A DNA stretch of 64,000 nt from Otis tarda (GCA_026413225.1 CM048591.1:6897001-6961000); one strand, 5' to 3'. Numbered from the stretch's first letter, positions 25,234 to 39,627 are shown. Translations and numbers: made by a program. The notes: generated by a model from the letters alone, not told the origin.

Positions 25234-25778
25234 TGTCCTGATTTTGGCAGGGATGGTGTTATTTTTCCTCTCAGTAGCTGGTGTGTTTTAGATTTCGTAC
25301 GTTAAAAAATGTTGATAAACACACTGATGATATGAGTTGTTCCTAAGGAGACCAAGGACACTGTCTGACAGGTGCAGCAAGCTGGGAGGGATATAGCCAG
25401 AATAATTGACCCAAACTGGCCAAAGAGAGTATTCCATGCTATAAATGTCATGCTCAGTATGTCAGAGGAGGTTGCTCTGGGGTGCATGGCTCCCTCTCAC
25501 TCCTTTGTGCACTTCTCGGTTTCATTTCCATGATTGCTGCTTAGAATGGGCTGTATCAGTCATTGGGATTCTGGGTAGTGAGAAATCATGTATTGCTCAT
25601 TTTGTATATTTTAGTATCTTTATATTATGTTATTAATGTATTTTTCCTTTGCTATTCTTTTAAAGTGTCTTTGTCTCTACCAATGAGTTTTCCTTTTCTC
25701 CCAATTCTCTCCCCCATCCTGCGGGGGAGGGGAAGGGTAAGTGAGAAAATATGTGGTGACTAGTGCTAAACTGCTACA
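25234..25778 (+). mobile_element. solo LTR of an endogenous retrovirus, probably ERVL-type
   Basis: A 545-bp element begins TGTCCTGATTTTGGCAGGGA and ends GCTAAACTGCTACA, i.e. TG...CA termini. It is flanked by CCCAC (25,229-25,233) and CCCAG (25,779-25,783), a 4-of-5 match to a 5-bp target-site duplication as ERVL elements make. Internal words (TTGACCCAAACTGGCCAAAG, AGTGTCTTTGTCTC, TCTCTCCCCCATCCTGCGGG) match my memory of a bird LTR family related to ERVL. A hairpin with 7-bp arms (CTCCCCC at 25,709-25,715 and GGGGGAG at 25,723-25,729) lies near the 3' end, as in related LTRs. There is no second LTR or internal gag/pol in the window, so it is a solo LTR left by recombination. Family naming is from memory and should be verified. 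Confidence 0.75.
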
Positions 25779-25783
25779 CCCAG

Positions 25784-28700
25784 AAAGTGTTTCCAACATT
25801 GGAGCAGCTGAATTTTTAAGTCTTAGACCTACATTCACACCAATTTCAGAGGCAGTCTGAAGAAAATCTAGTAAGGTCTTTTCTCAGATTTAATCCTTTG
25901 ACCATGCAGCTAGGTAATTCCCAAACTCTTTAGATGCAGCTAGTGAGCCTGTAGAGAAATTATACTGCAGGTATCTTTCAAATAGAGAAAAACTGTTCAA
26001 AATCACATAGCATACGGCACACATTTTTTAGGATAATTTTGAGTTTCCTCTTTCTTTTTTTTTAACTTACTGTAAGCTAAAAAACAATTTTAATCCCCGT
26101 AAGATCTGAGTCTCATGTCTCCTGAATCTTAATTCACTTGAGTAATTCTCTTTTAGTTCCTCCTCATTGATACTGGCTCTGTATCTGCAAAGACACACTC
26201 ACTTTCATAATGTGTCTAATTCTCATGGAAACAGGAAAAGTAGTAACCACTTTTTAGGCCAGGAAAAGAATGGACAGAAGTGAAATGACAAACATCACGA
26301 AGAGTGGCAGTTGCAAAATGGAACATGGAAGCCATAATATCCATAATGGAGACTCTTATAATAGATACACAGGATCATGGGACTGGAAGACATGTCGAGT
26401 TCCTTGTCTTTTCTGGCAATTCCACAACAAAAGAATACTGCAGAATGACTCACAGGTTCAATAAATCATAATGAGAAAATAATGTCAGCTTTGGGTTTCT
26501 GAGAAGGAATTCCGAGAAAGGAAATGGAAAAAAGTTGAAGTCAGAAATATATCGCAACACTTTTCTGTTTATAAACTATGAGAAAGGAATTCAGGATGTA
26601 GTTACTGACATGGATTTTACTAATGTCTATTCATGTATGCATAACATGAATGCTTCAAGTATAACCTGGTTGAAGAGTGATTTAATTAATAACACTCAAA
26701 CTATAAGCTTTCATTTATTCTAAGACCCTCTGGGGCTTATTTCTTTACATCACTGCTGGAATAGAAAGGAGACTTAAAACTAGTGTAAATTACCTTTATG
26801 TGTAAGGTATACAAAGTGATACATATGGAAGTTTCATGCAGATGTAAATAAATGCATTTATGTGTGCATGCTGGGAGGAATGGAGTGTGGGGGAGTGTTC
26901 ATATCCAGAATAGCTGTTTGAAGAACAGATTTTAAAACATCTTTTTTTTTTTCTTGATTATTTTTTCCTTTTTACAAAAAGGAGAATGGCAAGATTATCT
27001 TTTGCAATTATTACTAAATATCTATTTATACAGATGCCTTTCTAAATTATGAATTCAATCATCATCCCACAGATAAATGTTGAGTCATAAAGGCACATGT
27101 TGATTTAGTATGTGAGAATGAGACTTTTGAGTCAAAGGACTGAATAACATTAGAAGTCCTGGGTTAGAAATGGTTAGGCTTTGAAAAGTGATACTACAGC
27201 AAATAAATCTGACAATACGTTTTAAAATAGAGAAGAGGGGAAAAAAAAAGATAAATGTCAGCCATGAAAGTATTATCAGAGTATTTTTCGACCAAACTGC
27301 TGTATATTTCAAAGGTGTATTATCAAGATAGTTTTCTGTTTGAGGGTCAGATGAATAACTTCTTCATCAGTGTAAAAAACATGTTTTATTCCATGTGAAC
27401 ATATATGCTTTAAATAGAAATCAAAAAACACCACCAATTTGCTAAGCACTGAAGCTTGCTTAAAGAGTAATAGGAATATGAATTATCCAGGAAATTTCAA
27501 TAATATAAATATAGGAAGTGGATTTTTTTTCACAAAATAAAATATATCAAACCCCTTTAGAGGGGATTTATTTAGAGGGATTTGATGTGATCCCTCTGTG
27601 TCTTCCTACATCTAGGGTCAAATTTCAGAACAAGATGACAATACTTTTACATTTAAAATTTTCTTAATAAAAAGTTTTGAATGTAAACATACCCTTAAGG
27701 ATAACACGCAAACTGTAAGTGGCAGCAGAGTGTGTAAACTCAGTCACTATTAAACTGTTAACTATGGCTATCCCACACAAATCCATATACGAAGAATTAG
27801 GTCATATTTAAAAACTATGTCTTTCCCTAAGGATACTATGTTCTTCTCATCACCCCCTTTAATTGAGATGTAAGCTAAATTCTAAACAACGATTCAGACT
27901 GCCTATTTCCTTAACTGCCTAACCTAAAGGTTTGTTAATCCATAGGTGCTTCACTAATCAACCTTCAAGTTCCTCAGGTGCTCAGGTTCAGATGCTTAAA
28001 CATTCTCAGAAATGCACATCCTAAACAACGGGTGGTGTTCTCTCTGAAACTTCACTGCAATGCAACATAAAGTGTTGGGGTACCAGCAACTAATGAATTC
28101 CTCTGTGAGGGTAAAAATTCAGCCCTGCCCTAAAGGCCTTTTTGCCCCATCTTCTGAATTATAGCACTCTTACTGAAGAATCTGGAGAGCCAGATACCGC
28201 TCAGCATTAAAGCAATTGAATTAGCATCACTCCTATAACAGCAGAGAATGTAACTGGAGATTGCGGTAGACCTTCAAAGAAATGGCTCTGATAAGAAAGG
28301 TTAATACTTAAAGTACGCTGAATGAATCATACTGTGAAGGAAAACCATCTCTTATGTAGTAAGCATAGTCAGGGAGGAGATATAACAGGTAGACCAAAAC
28401 CCTGTGATGGTTTTCAAAGGCATTTTCTTCTCACCACTTGAGAATAGAATGGATTTGAGAAAGTATTTCTCAAGCTATGGAGCTTTAGGTACTCTGGATT
28501 AATGACATACTATGGGTTTCCGTGAAGCAGGGTCTAAGGTAATCACATAAATTAGCCAAGTTGGGTTCCATTGTGAAAGAACATGAACCAAAGAGTGCCA
28601 CTTTTCTATTTGCTTTCTCATCCTTCTTTCTCCATCTCAAAGAAGAGAACTGATCAAGAAGTTTCCAATCTTGTAGTGTAAATAGATTGGAAAATTACTG

Positions 28701-31700
28701 GAATCTACCTATACGAGATATTTCTGGTCTTGCTAAGTAATGTGGGTCTACAGCTGTTTGTAATGGGTCCACCCAGATCCTGGAATCTATAGTTAGCTGT
28801 TAATGGATGGATTTCAATGAAAAAAACCTGGGAAGTAGTGGGGTTCTTTGATAGATGTTCTGGAAATATTTTGAAGAACTTTTTCTGCAATGGCAGCAAT
28901 TTTGAAGATTCAAGGTTTACAGTGATTCTAGGCCCAGTTTCCAAGGAATTAATCTTCTAAATATGTTTATAAACCTCCTATAATCTCCAGAATACACTAT
29001 GTTATAACATTTTTTAATCTTTCATTATAAAATACACATCTAGGCCTGTGCTGTCACAATTATATTTTTAGGAAGCTTCTCACTTAGAAGTCACATTTAT
29101 GAGTGGGTTTTGCCATTTGAATAGCCATTTGTGAGTGAAAAAGGTGACCACATTTTCTTTTAAAAGCTAGCAGATTTCTTTTAAAAATTTTCTGACCAAT
29201 TTTCCTTCCTTTTCCTGCTTCCATTCATAGTAAAAGATGCTGACCGTAACTTTCTTTAAAATACAAGCAAAAGCTAATAGTTGGTGGGGACTAAAAAAGA
29301 AATAAAAAATATCTAATCCCAACTAAGACAGATATTATGAAGTTTATTGTCTGCTCAATGTGAAGAAATATCTGGTCGTCTTAGTTTTATTCGGAGCTTT
29401 GGATTAAGTTGATTCAACATAATAAGTAAAATCGTGCATTTGCTTTTCAAGGAACATTAGAAACTGTTCTAGAAAGGCCTTATTAGTTCTGCTTTTCCAG
29501 TTCTCAACAGTGTGACATTATGAACAATGATAGGTTTTACAGACTTAGTAAAATGTGTTATTGTCCTTTTGACAGGCCCTGGCAAGCTGCTGTGTGTGTG
29601 TTTTTACAGAGTACAATGTCAAAAATTTCTTATACAAAGCTCGAGGACCTGTACAGAACAAGCTACAGCAGCCAGAGATTAGCAAATTCCCACCGTAGTT
29701 GTTTACAGATTTGCAACTTGTGTACTCGCTTGTGGGGCGTCAGGGTTGTGTATTAAGCATCCATGAATCACTAAGCTCTCCGGCCTTGTTATGGAAATAT
29801 GACAATTCTGCTCGGCACCTGCTCCACCCTCTATTTCTGTCACTTGCCAGAATGACAGCAGGCTATAAACGTCTCAGCATACTAAGGCCTCAGCTCTGAT
29901 TCAGTGGAATTAAATGACCTTGGCCAAGATGATATTTTTTGATGTGGAGAGCTTATCCCATTCTTCATGCAAGAGAAGCAGGGCTCTAAACCTGAGTGAC
30001 AGAAGTCAAATATTCTTGAAGAAAAAAGAAATAAAATAATGTTGACTTTATTTTAATATAGCTTTTCCAGCATGCTGAAGTTTTACCACGTAATTGCCCA
30101 ACACAGATATTTATGAATGTCAGACCACAGAGTTGTATAGCTTTTGCTCAGAGAATAACATCTCTTAATGAATTCTACCATGCACATGGGACTCAGGTCT
30201 TTAATGAACAGGGCACTGTGATTTCTAGAGATGGCTGTCACTTTGAGATATGAGAATCATTTCTCTTTAGTGAAGAGGAGCTTGTATATGTGCATATTTA
30301 GGGGTTCTATTTCCCACAACTTTAGACCTCTCAAGAATGATGCAGAGCCAGGGCTAAGATTTAGATTTCAAATGTCATATCACTAAGATTCCTGAAGATT
30401 GCAAACCCACACACAAACAAAGAAAACCTCAAAACAAAACAAAACAAAAAGAAAAAAAATACATTTTCCCCTACAAATTATTTACTTCTGTGTTACTGCT
30501 TGAGTTCTGAAGCACCACAAATGTAGTAGGTTTTTTAGTGCATTTTTCCTTCATGGCTCACTGCTTGTTCGTTCTTTTCACATGTTTCGTCCTTTGCCAA
30601 AATTTCATATAAAGATACAGTAGTGTTACCATGTAATATAATTATTTAAATGTAGCTACATCTTTTACCTCCAGGTTGTTCTTTCTAATCCTGTATGGGA
30701 TGAGGAAAGCAAACATAATTTCCATGTATGGAAGAACTTGATCTCAATTTTCCAATGACAATCTCATACATAGATAAGTAACCACAAATATCCAAGGAAA
30801 ATTTAACGTTCAGAAAATCAACAGTATATCAAAACCGGTTTTACCTGCCTCATCACGGAGAACTGGATTTCTGATACAGCTGAGAATTGCTGTAGTTCAC
30901 TTAGCTCAACAGTGGGAGGTGATGTAGAGGCAGAGTATCACTCTTCATGACTATCCTGTTGGGAAGCAGACAAAAGACTTCAATCACTATGTTAACGGTC
31001 CAATTATTTTTCCTTTATTACAGAAAAACACACACACACACAAAAAGAGTAATGTAATAAATAAAAGTATTTCTCAAATCTAATTTAATAGACTTCTTGG
31101 ACTACTGAAAGTTAGTAGATAGTGCTTTTATCAGGCAAAGGAATATACGTACTTACTGCAAAATGGGAAACAGTTTCTTTGCATACAATGGAGATGAAAA
31201 TGGCATTATAATTTATAGAATTGACTCTTAATAGAAAAAAAAAAGATAAGCATTACAACATATGGGGCATCACAAGATATAGAAATGAAATGAGAACTAT
31301 CAAGGATTTTGAAATAAACCTGGAAGAAAAATCATAGGGTTTTTTTCCCCCACTTGTTATTTATAATTAAGGTCTCTTTGTTCCTGATGAATTAAAGATA
31401 CTGTAGTATAACTGCAATAAAACGAAAGCGCAAATCCATTGTCCGAAATTCAAATAGTTCAAGTTTGCTTGAAATTCTTGCAGAATTTTTCTGAAACAAG
31501 AGCTGATTTCAAATTCAAGTACTGTATTCCAGAAACTTCACCTCAATCCTTAAGCAGAAAGGTGCTTGCAAAGGCTCTTGCTGTCTTTTATTCATTTTAA
31601 GGCTTTCATCTTTGCACTCTGCACATTTGCACCAGATGACCGAACTCAGACAGAAAGTTCTATTGCCCGACTCTGCTCTATGATATTAAAATTGCAAATA

Positions 31701-34631
31701 TTTCTCTGTGATGACTTTCCTCTCTAACAGGAAAGCTTTTCTAACATAAGAAGAACACAGGCAAAACTAGGACCATCCACAGATCTTTTACATTTGTTTT
31801 ACCTTTTGTCTGCTGGATGTTCAGTTTCCTTTTTGGAATTCTTAGGAGGTTAATGGGAATTTGTAATCATGGGCCCTGTAGTTGTTTAAAATATGTCTGA
31901 AGTTTAGAGTTAATAAATGAGACCTTTTTTTTTTTTTTAAGTAATCGCAACAGGTTTGCAGAATTTGAATCTTACATCTGTTTTTAGGTTTTATAAGAGT
32001 TTAAGGATTTACACTAAACCTACTGTTTACTGTGAGACTGCTTCACTGTTTTTTCAAAGCTAATACATGGGACTCTAGAGTTTTAAGTACTTGCAATTTA
32101 GGTACCTCAAACAGGTGTTTAATCAGATAAATCCTAAATATCGCCTTGTCCATGTGAAAGTAAAAAATGGAAAAACTAATCAAACAATACGTGAAGCTAT
32201 ACAAACAAAGACAATTTTGAAACACAGTGTCAGAACAAAATAGTTAGACTTTTTTAAGAAAATGTTCTTAGTTTTAGTAGTCAGTGGAAAATGTGTAATT
32301 GCAATATAGGTTTATAGTCAGGAAATACCTGTGAAAAAGGCTAATGACTTTAATCTCAACATGTCTTCTTTACAGCTAACGCAAAAGGCAAGGACAACCT
32401 TAGTCAAACAGCAATCTGAATAAATACAGAACTGGAAGATGGAACAGCCAACTTTGTCCTTAAATAATTAATTACTTGCTATTCATTAGTCGATCCCATG
32501 TAAATCTTGGAGTAACCAACAGTGTATTTTCTACAAAGAAAAAAAATTCCACTGGTCAATATAGCTGGTAACAGTGCTTAGAACTTGTTCTCCTGACTGT
32601 CAATGTGTTTTATGGGTTTGACTATGATTTTTTTTACTACGAAAGGAGGCCACATCCTTTCATTTCTGCAGAGGCATGAGTAGATTGTAGCAAATTTCTT
32701 GGGTAACATGGTGCACTAAATCATTCCCTTTCCCATGAAGAATACTATTCAGCTTCTGCCTCCTCTCAGGAAACAGTTCACATTTTGAAGAAGAGCTTTT
32801 TATTCAAATAAACACCAAACAATAAACTGGCTATCCAAAAAGGATGCTCTCTTAAAGTGGCAGTGACATCCTGTTCCTTAATCCACTCCCCTGACTCAAG
32901 CAATAAAGTGACAAATGAAATCAGTAGCTGCTGAGAAACAACCATGTTCGGTTCAAACAGATACACACACACATTTCGCTTGAACAAATCTATCCTTTAC
33001 GCAAATACTTTTAAAGCTGAAAAGCAAAGCAACAATAGAAGTCCCAGTAAAAAAAGATCCTTCAAAAGATGGTTGGAGAATAAGTAATAGATAAAGCTAG
33101 CAGTTGATCAGCCGATACACCAGATTAGTTCCACAGAAGTAGGTGAATATGTGTTTCTGAGCATGTCAGGTACACTTGGGCTCACAAAACTCACTACAGT
33201 ATTCTATGATAATGGCTCTAAATGCTATTGGAAGCCAAATTATTTTATCTATTACTGTGTAATACCACAGTATTAGGTTTTAGTAAGTGTTATGTCTAGA
33301 CTTCCAAGCAATGTGGTCATGTTCACAAAGGCTAATCAATAGTTACTTTACTTAACTCTATTGAGTTTCAGCACATCAATTAATGTATCTCTCAGTAATC
33401 TTGACAGACCTCATCACCGGATCAAACAGAATATTTTGAAATTGGTTTTGTTAACACTGAAGCCATTTCTCCCTTCCCTCTTGTGACCTTGTTCAAGGAG
33501 AACAGAAGTGAAAAATGTTCCAAGGTCAGAACTGTAGCTTTATAAACACGTATGATCCAAGTAAAACTCTCTCACTCTCCTAATCTTCGCTTTGCCTTTC
33601 ATATCAAATTGTGAAATCATAGTCTTTGAAAAGGCCTGTTCCAGAGGGAATGGAATTTATCCTCTTCACTTGAAAAAATCTGGGAGTAAACTTTGGTTTT
33701 TAATTTTTTTTTTTTTTAATTTATCTTATTTGAAATTGCTTCATGTGCAGGGTTTTTTTTAGTACTGACAATACTATGGAATAGCACATATCAGAAAAGT
33801 TTAATGCTGATGTGGTTTAGTTCAACACACTGATGATTTGTAACATTTCTATTTCCTGAATGATTATTTTACAACTTAAACCGCTATTTCTTGACTACAC
33901 ATATACAATGTGACAGCAGAAGTCACCACTGTAGGTTTATGAACTGGGATATAGTTGTAAATCAATACTGAAAATCATGGCAATTTGCCACATTAATTTA
34001 GATTTCTGAGTGCCGGATGGGAGTTGTTGTTTCTCAAAGCAATTTCCTTCTTGATTTCCTTAAAAAAAAAAAAAAAAAAAGAGGAAAAAAAATGATAAAA
34101 AAAGAAATAAACAGAGGAAGTCCATTATCTGTCATGAGTTATACTGACACTAGATTCTGTGGCAGTTGCTGGTGTTGGTGAGACACTCGTATCAGGAACG
34201 TGTTGCCAGAGTCCTTATGAGGCAGCTGTATCCAGAAGAGGTCTGCAATGAGAAATGGAGAAAGGCAGTTTATTTCACACACCTCTCAGGTTGTCAGTGT
34301 GGTAGCATGTACTTCTTTGCCTCTACATGTGCAAGTTTCCAAGGCAGGGTGCAGAGTTAGGATTAGTGAAAAAATGTTTTAGCTGTAGTGAAATCAGGGA
34401 TTCCGATTATAGATAGGCCCTACCAGAGCTTCATCCTGGATGCATTTGATCTGCTGACTAATGTGACAGGCAAGTCAAATGATTAAAATGGAAACTATAG
34501 CAGAACTCTAGCTTTGTAAACTTCTTACACTGAAAAGCTCCATACACAAGCTCAAAAATTTGGAATGTTTTGCATGTTTCAGTCAACCGGATTTCTACTT
34601 ACATATTTCTATCATATTTAGGGTGCTACAA
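25784..34631. other. AT-rich noncoding DNA, no gene recognised
   Basis: No coding region could be supported; frames of 60-80 codons are scattered and lack domains. The segment 29,510-29,920 stands out as GC-balanced, nearly free of simple repeats and unlike its neighbours, and may be conserved noncoding DNA. Simple sequence includes a CA run near 31,029-31,041 and an A19 tract at 34,062-34,080. I see no transposon longer than about 100 bp. Confidence 0.5.
34062..34080. repeat. poly-A run (19 A)
   Basis: An uninterrupted A tract followed by a purine-rich patch to about 34,118. No retrotransposed transcript is recognisable upstream. Confidence 0.85.
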
Positions 34632-35583
34632 CATAGAATCACAGAATAATGTGGGTTGGAAGGGACCTTTAAAGGTCATCTAGTCCACTCCTGCCCTGCA
34701 AGGAGCAGGAGTATCTCCAGCCAGATCGGGTTGCTTAAAGCCCTATCCAACTTGACCTTGAACGTTTCCAGGGATGGGGCATCTGTCACTTCTCTGGGCA
34801 ACCTGTGCCAGTGTTCTACCACCCTCATTGTAAAAAAAATTTTATGTCCAGTCTGAACCTACCTCTCTCTGTTGTAAAATTGTTACCCCTCGTCCTGTCA
34901 CAACACATCCTCCTAAAGAGTCTCTCCCTGTCCTTCTTATAAATCCGCTTCAGGTACTGGAAGGCCACTAAAAGGTCTCCCCAGAGCCTTCTCTTCTCCA
35001 AGCTGAACAGCCCCAGCTCTCTCAGCCCGTCTTCATAGGACAGGTGCTCCAGCCCTCTGATCCTCTTCATGACCTCCTCTGGACTCACTCCAACAGGTGC
35101 ACATCCTTCTTATGTTGTAGACTCCAGAGCTGGATGTAGTACTCCAGATAGGGTACCACCAGAGCAGAGTAGAGGAGGAGAATCACATCCCTCGACCTGA
35201 TGGACATGCTTCTTTTGATGCAGGACGCGGTTGGCTTTCTTGGCTGCAAGCACGCATTGTTGGTTCATGTTGAGCTTCTCACGCACCAGCACACCCAAGT
35301 CATTCTCCTCAGGGCTGCTCTCAATCCATTCCCTGTCCAGCCTGTATTTGTGCTTGGGATTGTCTTGGCCCATGTGCAGGACCTTACACTTGGCCTTATT
35401 GAACTTCTTGAAGTTCTTGAAGGAACACCACTCGTCACTGGTCTCCACTCAGACATCAAGCTGTTGACCACAACTCTTTGAGTGTGGCCATCCAACCAAT
35501 TGCTCACCCACTGAGTGGTCTGTCCATCAAATCCATGTATCTCCAGTTTAGAGACCAGGATGTTGTGCTGGACAGTGTCAACA
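34632..35583 (-). mobile_element. CR1 LINE fragment with internal deletion
   Basis: This minus-strand CR1 copy has its 3' end at the left (CATAGAATCACAGAATAATG, then GGTCATCTAGTCCACTCC). Read on the minus strand from the right it starts in RT block A (GACACTGTCCAGCACAACAT region, about 35,560-35,583), continues through [13 protein letters not shown] and [10 protein letters not shown], then jumps directly to [13 protein letters not shown] near 35,412-35,421. About 180-190 bp found in the 22-25 kb copy are absent, including the catalytic FADD-type box, and the frame changes across the junction. A CR1 C-terminus follows ([20 protein letters not shown]). The copy cannot encode an active enzyme. 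Confidence 0.93.
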
Positions 35584-37621
35584 TATTTATTTTCACCTAA
35601 GTTACACTTTTGTAGATCAAGTAAAGTAGAGAAAATGAGAAGGTGCAGTTTTAGGATGAAGCATTCATACAGAATATTACTTGTTAAGAAATCTTTGTAA
35701 ATCATTTCCAATTCTTCTTTTCAGTGTCTCTCTTTTCAACTCCTTGTTTCCAGGCAAAACAAACTAAATCTAGTAAAATAAATGGTATCTGACTTACTGA
35801 AAACATCTGTTTTGATATATTCTTCTCAGATACCACCATACTGTGATCTCCCAATGCATTTTGTTGCTCTTTTTCTTGTGATATGCAGGCTCTATTGGGT
35901 TGTCTACTCTGCTTACAAAGTCACTGGGGTTACCATCTTTGCTACATTACTCAAATATGACATAAGTTTGATAAATATGTGCTACCTATAGGATTTCAAG
36001 TTGTGACTTTTCTGAAAAAAAATCACCATTAATTGTCCTAGCAGAACAACTTTCAGAAGTTATTAAACTCCATTATAATTCCTGGAGGACCAAGTACTAG
36101 AACTTGTCCCCTTTGCACTTTAGAACTGAGTTTGAAACATCTTTTCACATCAGATCAATGTCCAAATCAGACAAGAAGCTCTGTTTATGAAACACTGCAA
36201 ATAATATTTTCTAACATAAATTTCTGAAAGTATCTTAACATAACATAACACAATACAATACAGTACAATGTAACTCCACTTCATTTGAGAACCTGAACAT
36301 ATCAATAATATTAAAAAAAAAACAATAGAAGACAAAACTCTGAATGCCTAATGTGTCATTATAGTGAATGTCATTAACTACAAATTAAACAGCATGTGGT
36401 ATATCCTGATTTTCTTCCTCTGAATCACAATAACCGGAAAATTAACAATCATTATTTTGTTCCTCTTTTCCTTTTTATTCGTTAGAACTTTCCAACTGTG
36501 CTTCTCTTTTGCAAATCATGGTTATTTTCATAATATAAAAGATGTTTTACTAAGGAAGAGTCCACAGTTCTGAACTGAGGCAAACATCTGAATGTCACTC
36601 AATAGTACAACAAGATTAACCTAAGGAGCTGCATTTATCTGTTTAGCAGTGTGACTGAGGATTAGTCTATTCCCAAAAGAAATGGATGCATGACAGTACT
36701 GCCATACTGACTTGAAAGATCAGACAACGGAGGTTTAATTGCTTTCACTCTTGTAAAATGTAACTTAAGAACAGAAATGAAGGCAATTTGAACACATAAA
36801 CAAAAATACGTATCTACTTTCAGGGCCATTGCAATTTTTCTGTGGTTGCTCAGCATACTGAAAAGATGAGGAATCTGTAAAAAGCTTTCTTACCTTTGTC
36901 ACTTTTGAGGCTGAGCTGAATGAACAGAATTCTACAAAACGAAAGCTGTGACTTGAGTCACAACTGGTCCAAATCAAGTTCACTTTTGCCAACAATATTT
37001 GCTACAAGCTCGGGTTGCTGTTGTTTTTATATACAACTGTGTTGCCTCTACACCTTTTGCTATTCAGTATCTTCATGAGAATTATATTTTCTCTTGGTAA
37101 ATTATTATCAAATAGCTTTCATGAACAAGTCTGTTTGTCTATTACTCTGGTCTTTTGCCATAACAATGTAAAAATAGCTGTAACATGTCAGATGAAATAT
37201 TAATTTAGTTTAGCATATCTCTCTGACAATAGCGACACAGAATCCCCTAGGAAGAATATAGCATGGTTCCAAGAACATCCAAGATATATTTGAGAAAAAG
37301 ATAATGATACGCTATATTCTCTGTCATCAACTTTTTTTTCCTTCTTTTGTAGTAAAAGGAATTGTGATACAAAGGACTAAGCAGGAACCCTTACTCAATC
37401 CAGCCCGTTCCCAGGCAGAATAATCGCAACCCTAAGTCTGCAATGCAATGTGATTCAATGCAATGCCATGTGTTACATGTCTCTGGTGAAGACAGCTATA
37501 ATGCAGTTTTGATTTGTTACTTTAATAAACAAACTTGTCTCCCTTTGCTCTTTTTCTATTTCTTTCCTAGGATAAGAGTTGAAAGCTCAACATTCCCCTG
37601 CGTATCTTTGACTCCTATTGG

Positions 37622-37652
<31 letters not shown>

Positions 37653-37710
37653 AGAAAGGAAAAAAAGAAAAAAAAAAGAAAAAAATTATAAGGAAAAAAA
37701 GACTGAAAAA
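37622..37710. repeat. poly-A run (29 A) and purine-rich low-complexity tail
   Basis: A29 is followed by about 60 bp made almost only of A and G. The minus strand is correspondingly a polypyrimidine tract. Translated frames across it are homopolymer artefacts. Confidence 0.9.
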
Positions 37711-39610
37711 GGGAGGACTGTACAGCTAGCTGCATGACAGGTTGCCTCACCACTATGTCACAGATGGGAGGAGCACCTGGAGCCTAGGCTGAAGGGTCTA
37801 CCATAGAGTCTGAACTTATAAGCAAATATTATCCTGGCTGTGCACCATTATGTTCTAAAGGTTTCAGTAGACTTTCTTCTGCTTTATGCCTCTATATTTA
37901 AAACATTGATAAACAAACAAACAAATCAAACCTTCTGCTTTTAATATATGTGTTTTTAGAATGTCCAGTTGGCGTCCAAGTCCTCTTGAGCAATAATTAT
38001 CAACATCTAAGTCAGTGGAGACAGCACAAAACTTTTGCAACCTCTGTTGTGTATAACACAACTAGATCTTAATTTTCCTTGTCAACCCTGTAATTTTTGT
38101 TGTGTAAACTTTCTTCTCTTACTTCAATTCTTTGTGTAAAGGTTTTAAATGAGTTAATTTATGCATAGTTTAGTGAGATATGTGGTACTACCAGTGAATT
38201 ATTTGGAGAAGGGCTGCCCAAAAAATGCCTCCAAAAGTTCTGTCACATCTCTTATTTAAGAGAATATTCTCAAAACTTTTCAATGGCTCATGTTAGCTAG
38301 AACATGTTGCTCCCTACTCCATGAAATGTTTTGTGAAAATTCAGAGATTTTTCCTCTGGCTACTGTGTGATATCATCAGCATATGTTTAGGAGAATTGTA
38401 TTCTAGCAAAGGAAAGCTCAGGTCTCTTCCTACGAATATCAAAACCACTGATCAGGTTACTAAAGATGCCTTTTTAAACATCAGTGGAAAGCCTGTGCTT
38501 CTGGATGTACAAGGTCTGGTCCTGTTCAAATGTACTGTCAGAAAACCTTGAGGGACAATAAAATTCATCATAACAAACAAGCATAGATCTTGCATGTACA
38601 CACTTCTGGAAAGACTGTCAAAAATCCCTGTGTAACAAGGCAGAGTAAACAGCTGCACCAGAGGGTCTAGGTGAAGGAGAGTGGAACAGATATAGATGGG
38701 AAATAAGGAAACATCATCTTGTTTCTTGTACTAAGGCTTGTGCCAGTGATGTTATCCAATTTCTCCATTTAGCTGCTAACAATATACTAGTTAATCCCTG
38801 GGGTTTTTTTCTGTTTAAGGAGTTTGGCCTAAATTCTAGCAGACTGCTATGGAGCTCAATGGCTTTGGAATAAACTCAGCTACTAAGTAAAGCTTTGGGG
38901 CTATGAGTGACAGCCCCATGGCAGCTCTTTGTGGGTGCAGAACCATAACTACATGCACTTCTTCAAACATTGTAATAATTTTTTATATTGTTCTTTTTTT
39001 TTCCCCCAAACTAGCATCTTGATTTTTAATTTTTCTTTCTTCATACAAAAGCATGCAAACACCTGTTTTGTTTTGTTTTTCTTTTTTGCTGAACTGCTCC
39101 CACCCAAAGAATGCTTAGACTTTACACTGCTTTTAAAGTGTTATTCATCCAACTCACTTTGAACTTTAAAGCTTTTTACTGAGATAACAGGATCTACAGT
39201 GTGAGATCAAGCTTAGAAATCACAGCTTGAAATGCCCATCCAGGGGAAGTCATGCAGAAAATGAAACATATCTGGCAGAACAAGACTGTGGTCAGAGCGA
39301 CAAGACAAAGTCAAGGAAAAGGGCAATGAGGAGAACCCCAGACAGGAACAGGCTCCCTAGTGTTACTGGGAGAAAAGAGGGTAAAGGTGTGGGGAAAATG
39401 AAGAGTTAAAACCCACGTAGCAAGGTTGAGATTGAAATGTGTGAACAATCTCAGCTCCCCTCTCCCCCTCTCCTCCCAGCAAAGGTCATTCTATATGAAA
39501 ACATTTTCCTGTCTCTATGTCTTTGCTTTTATTTTGGCCTTTATCTGGGGGAATTTTGCCTAGGTGCAATTGTGTCTTTTTCAAACTATTCAATCTCTTA
39601 TCTGTCTCTT

Positions 39611-39627
39611 AAAAAAAAAAAAAAAAA
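39611..39627. repeat. poly-A run (17 A)
   Basis: An uninterrupted A tract followed by a short AG-rich patch. Confidence 0.85.
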
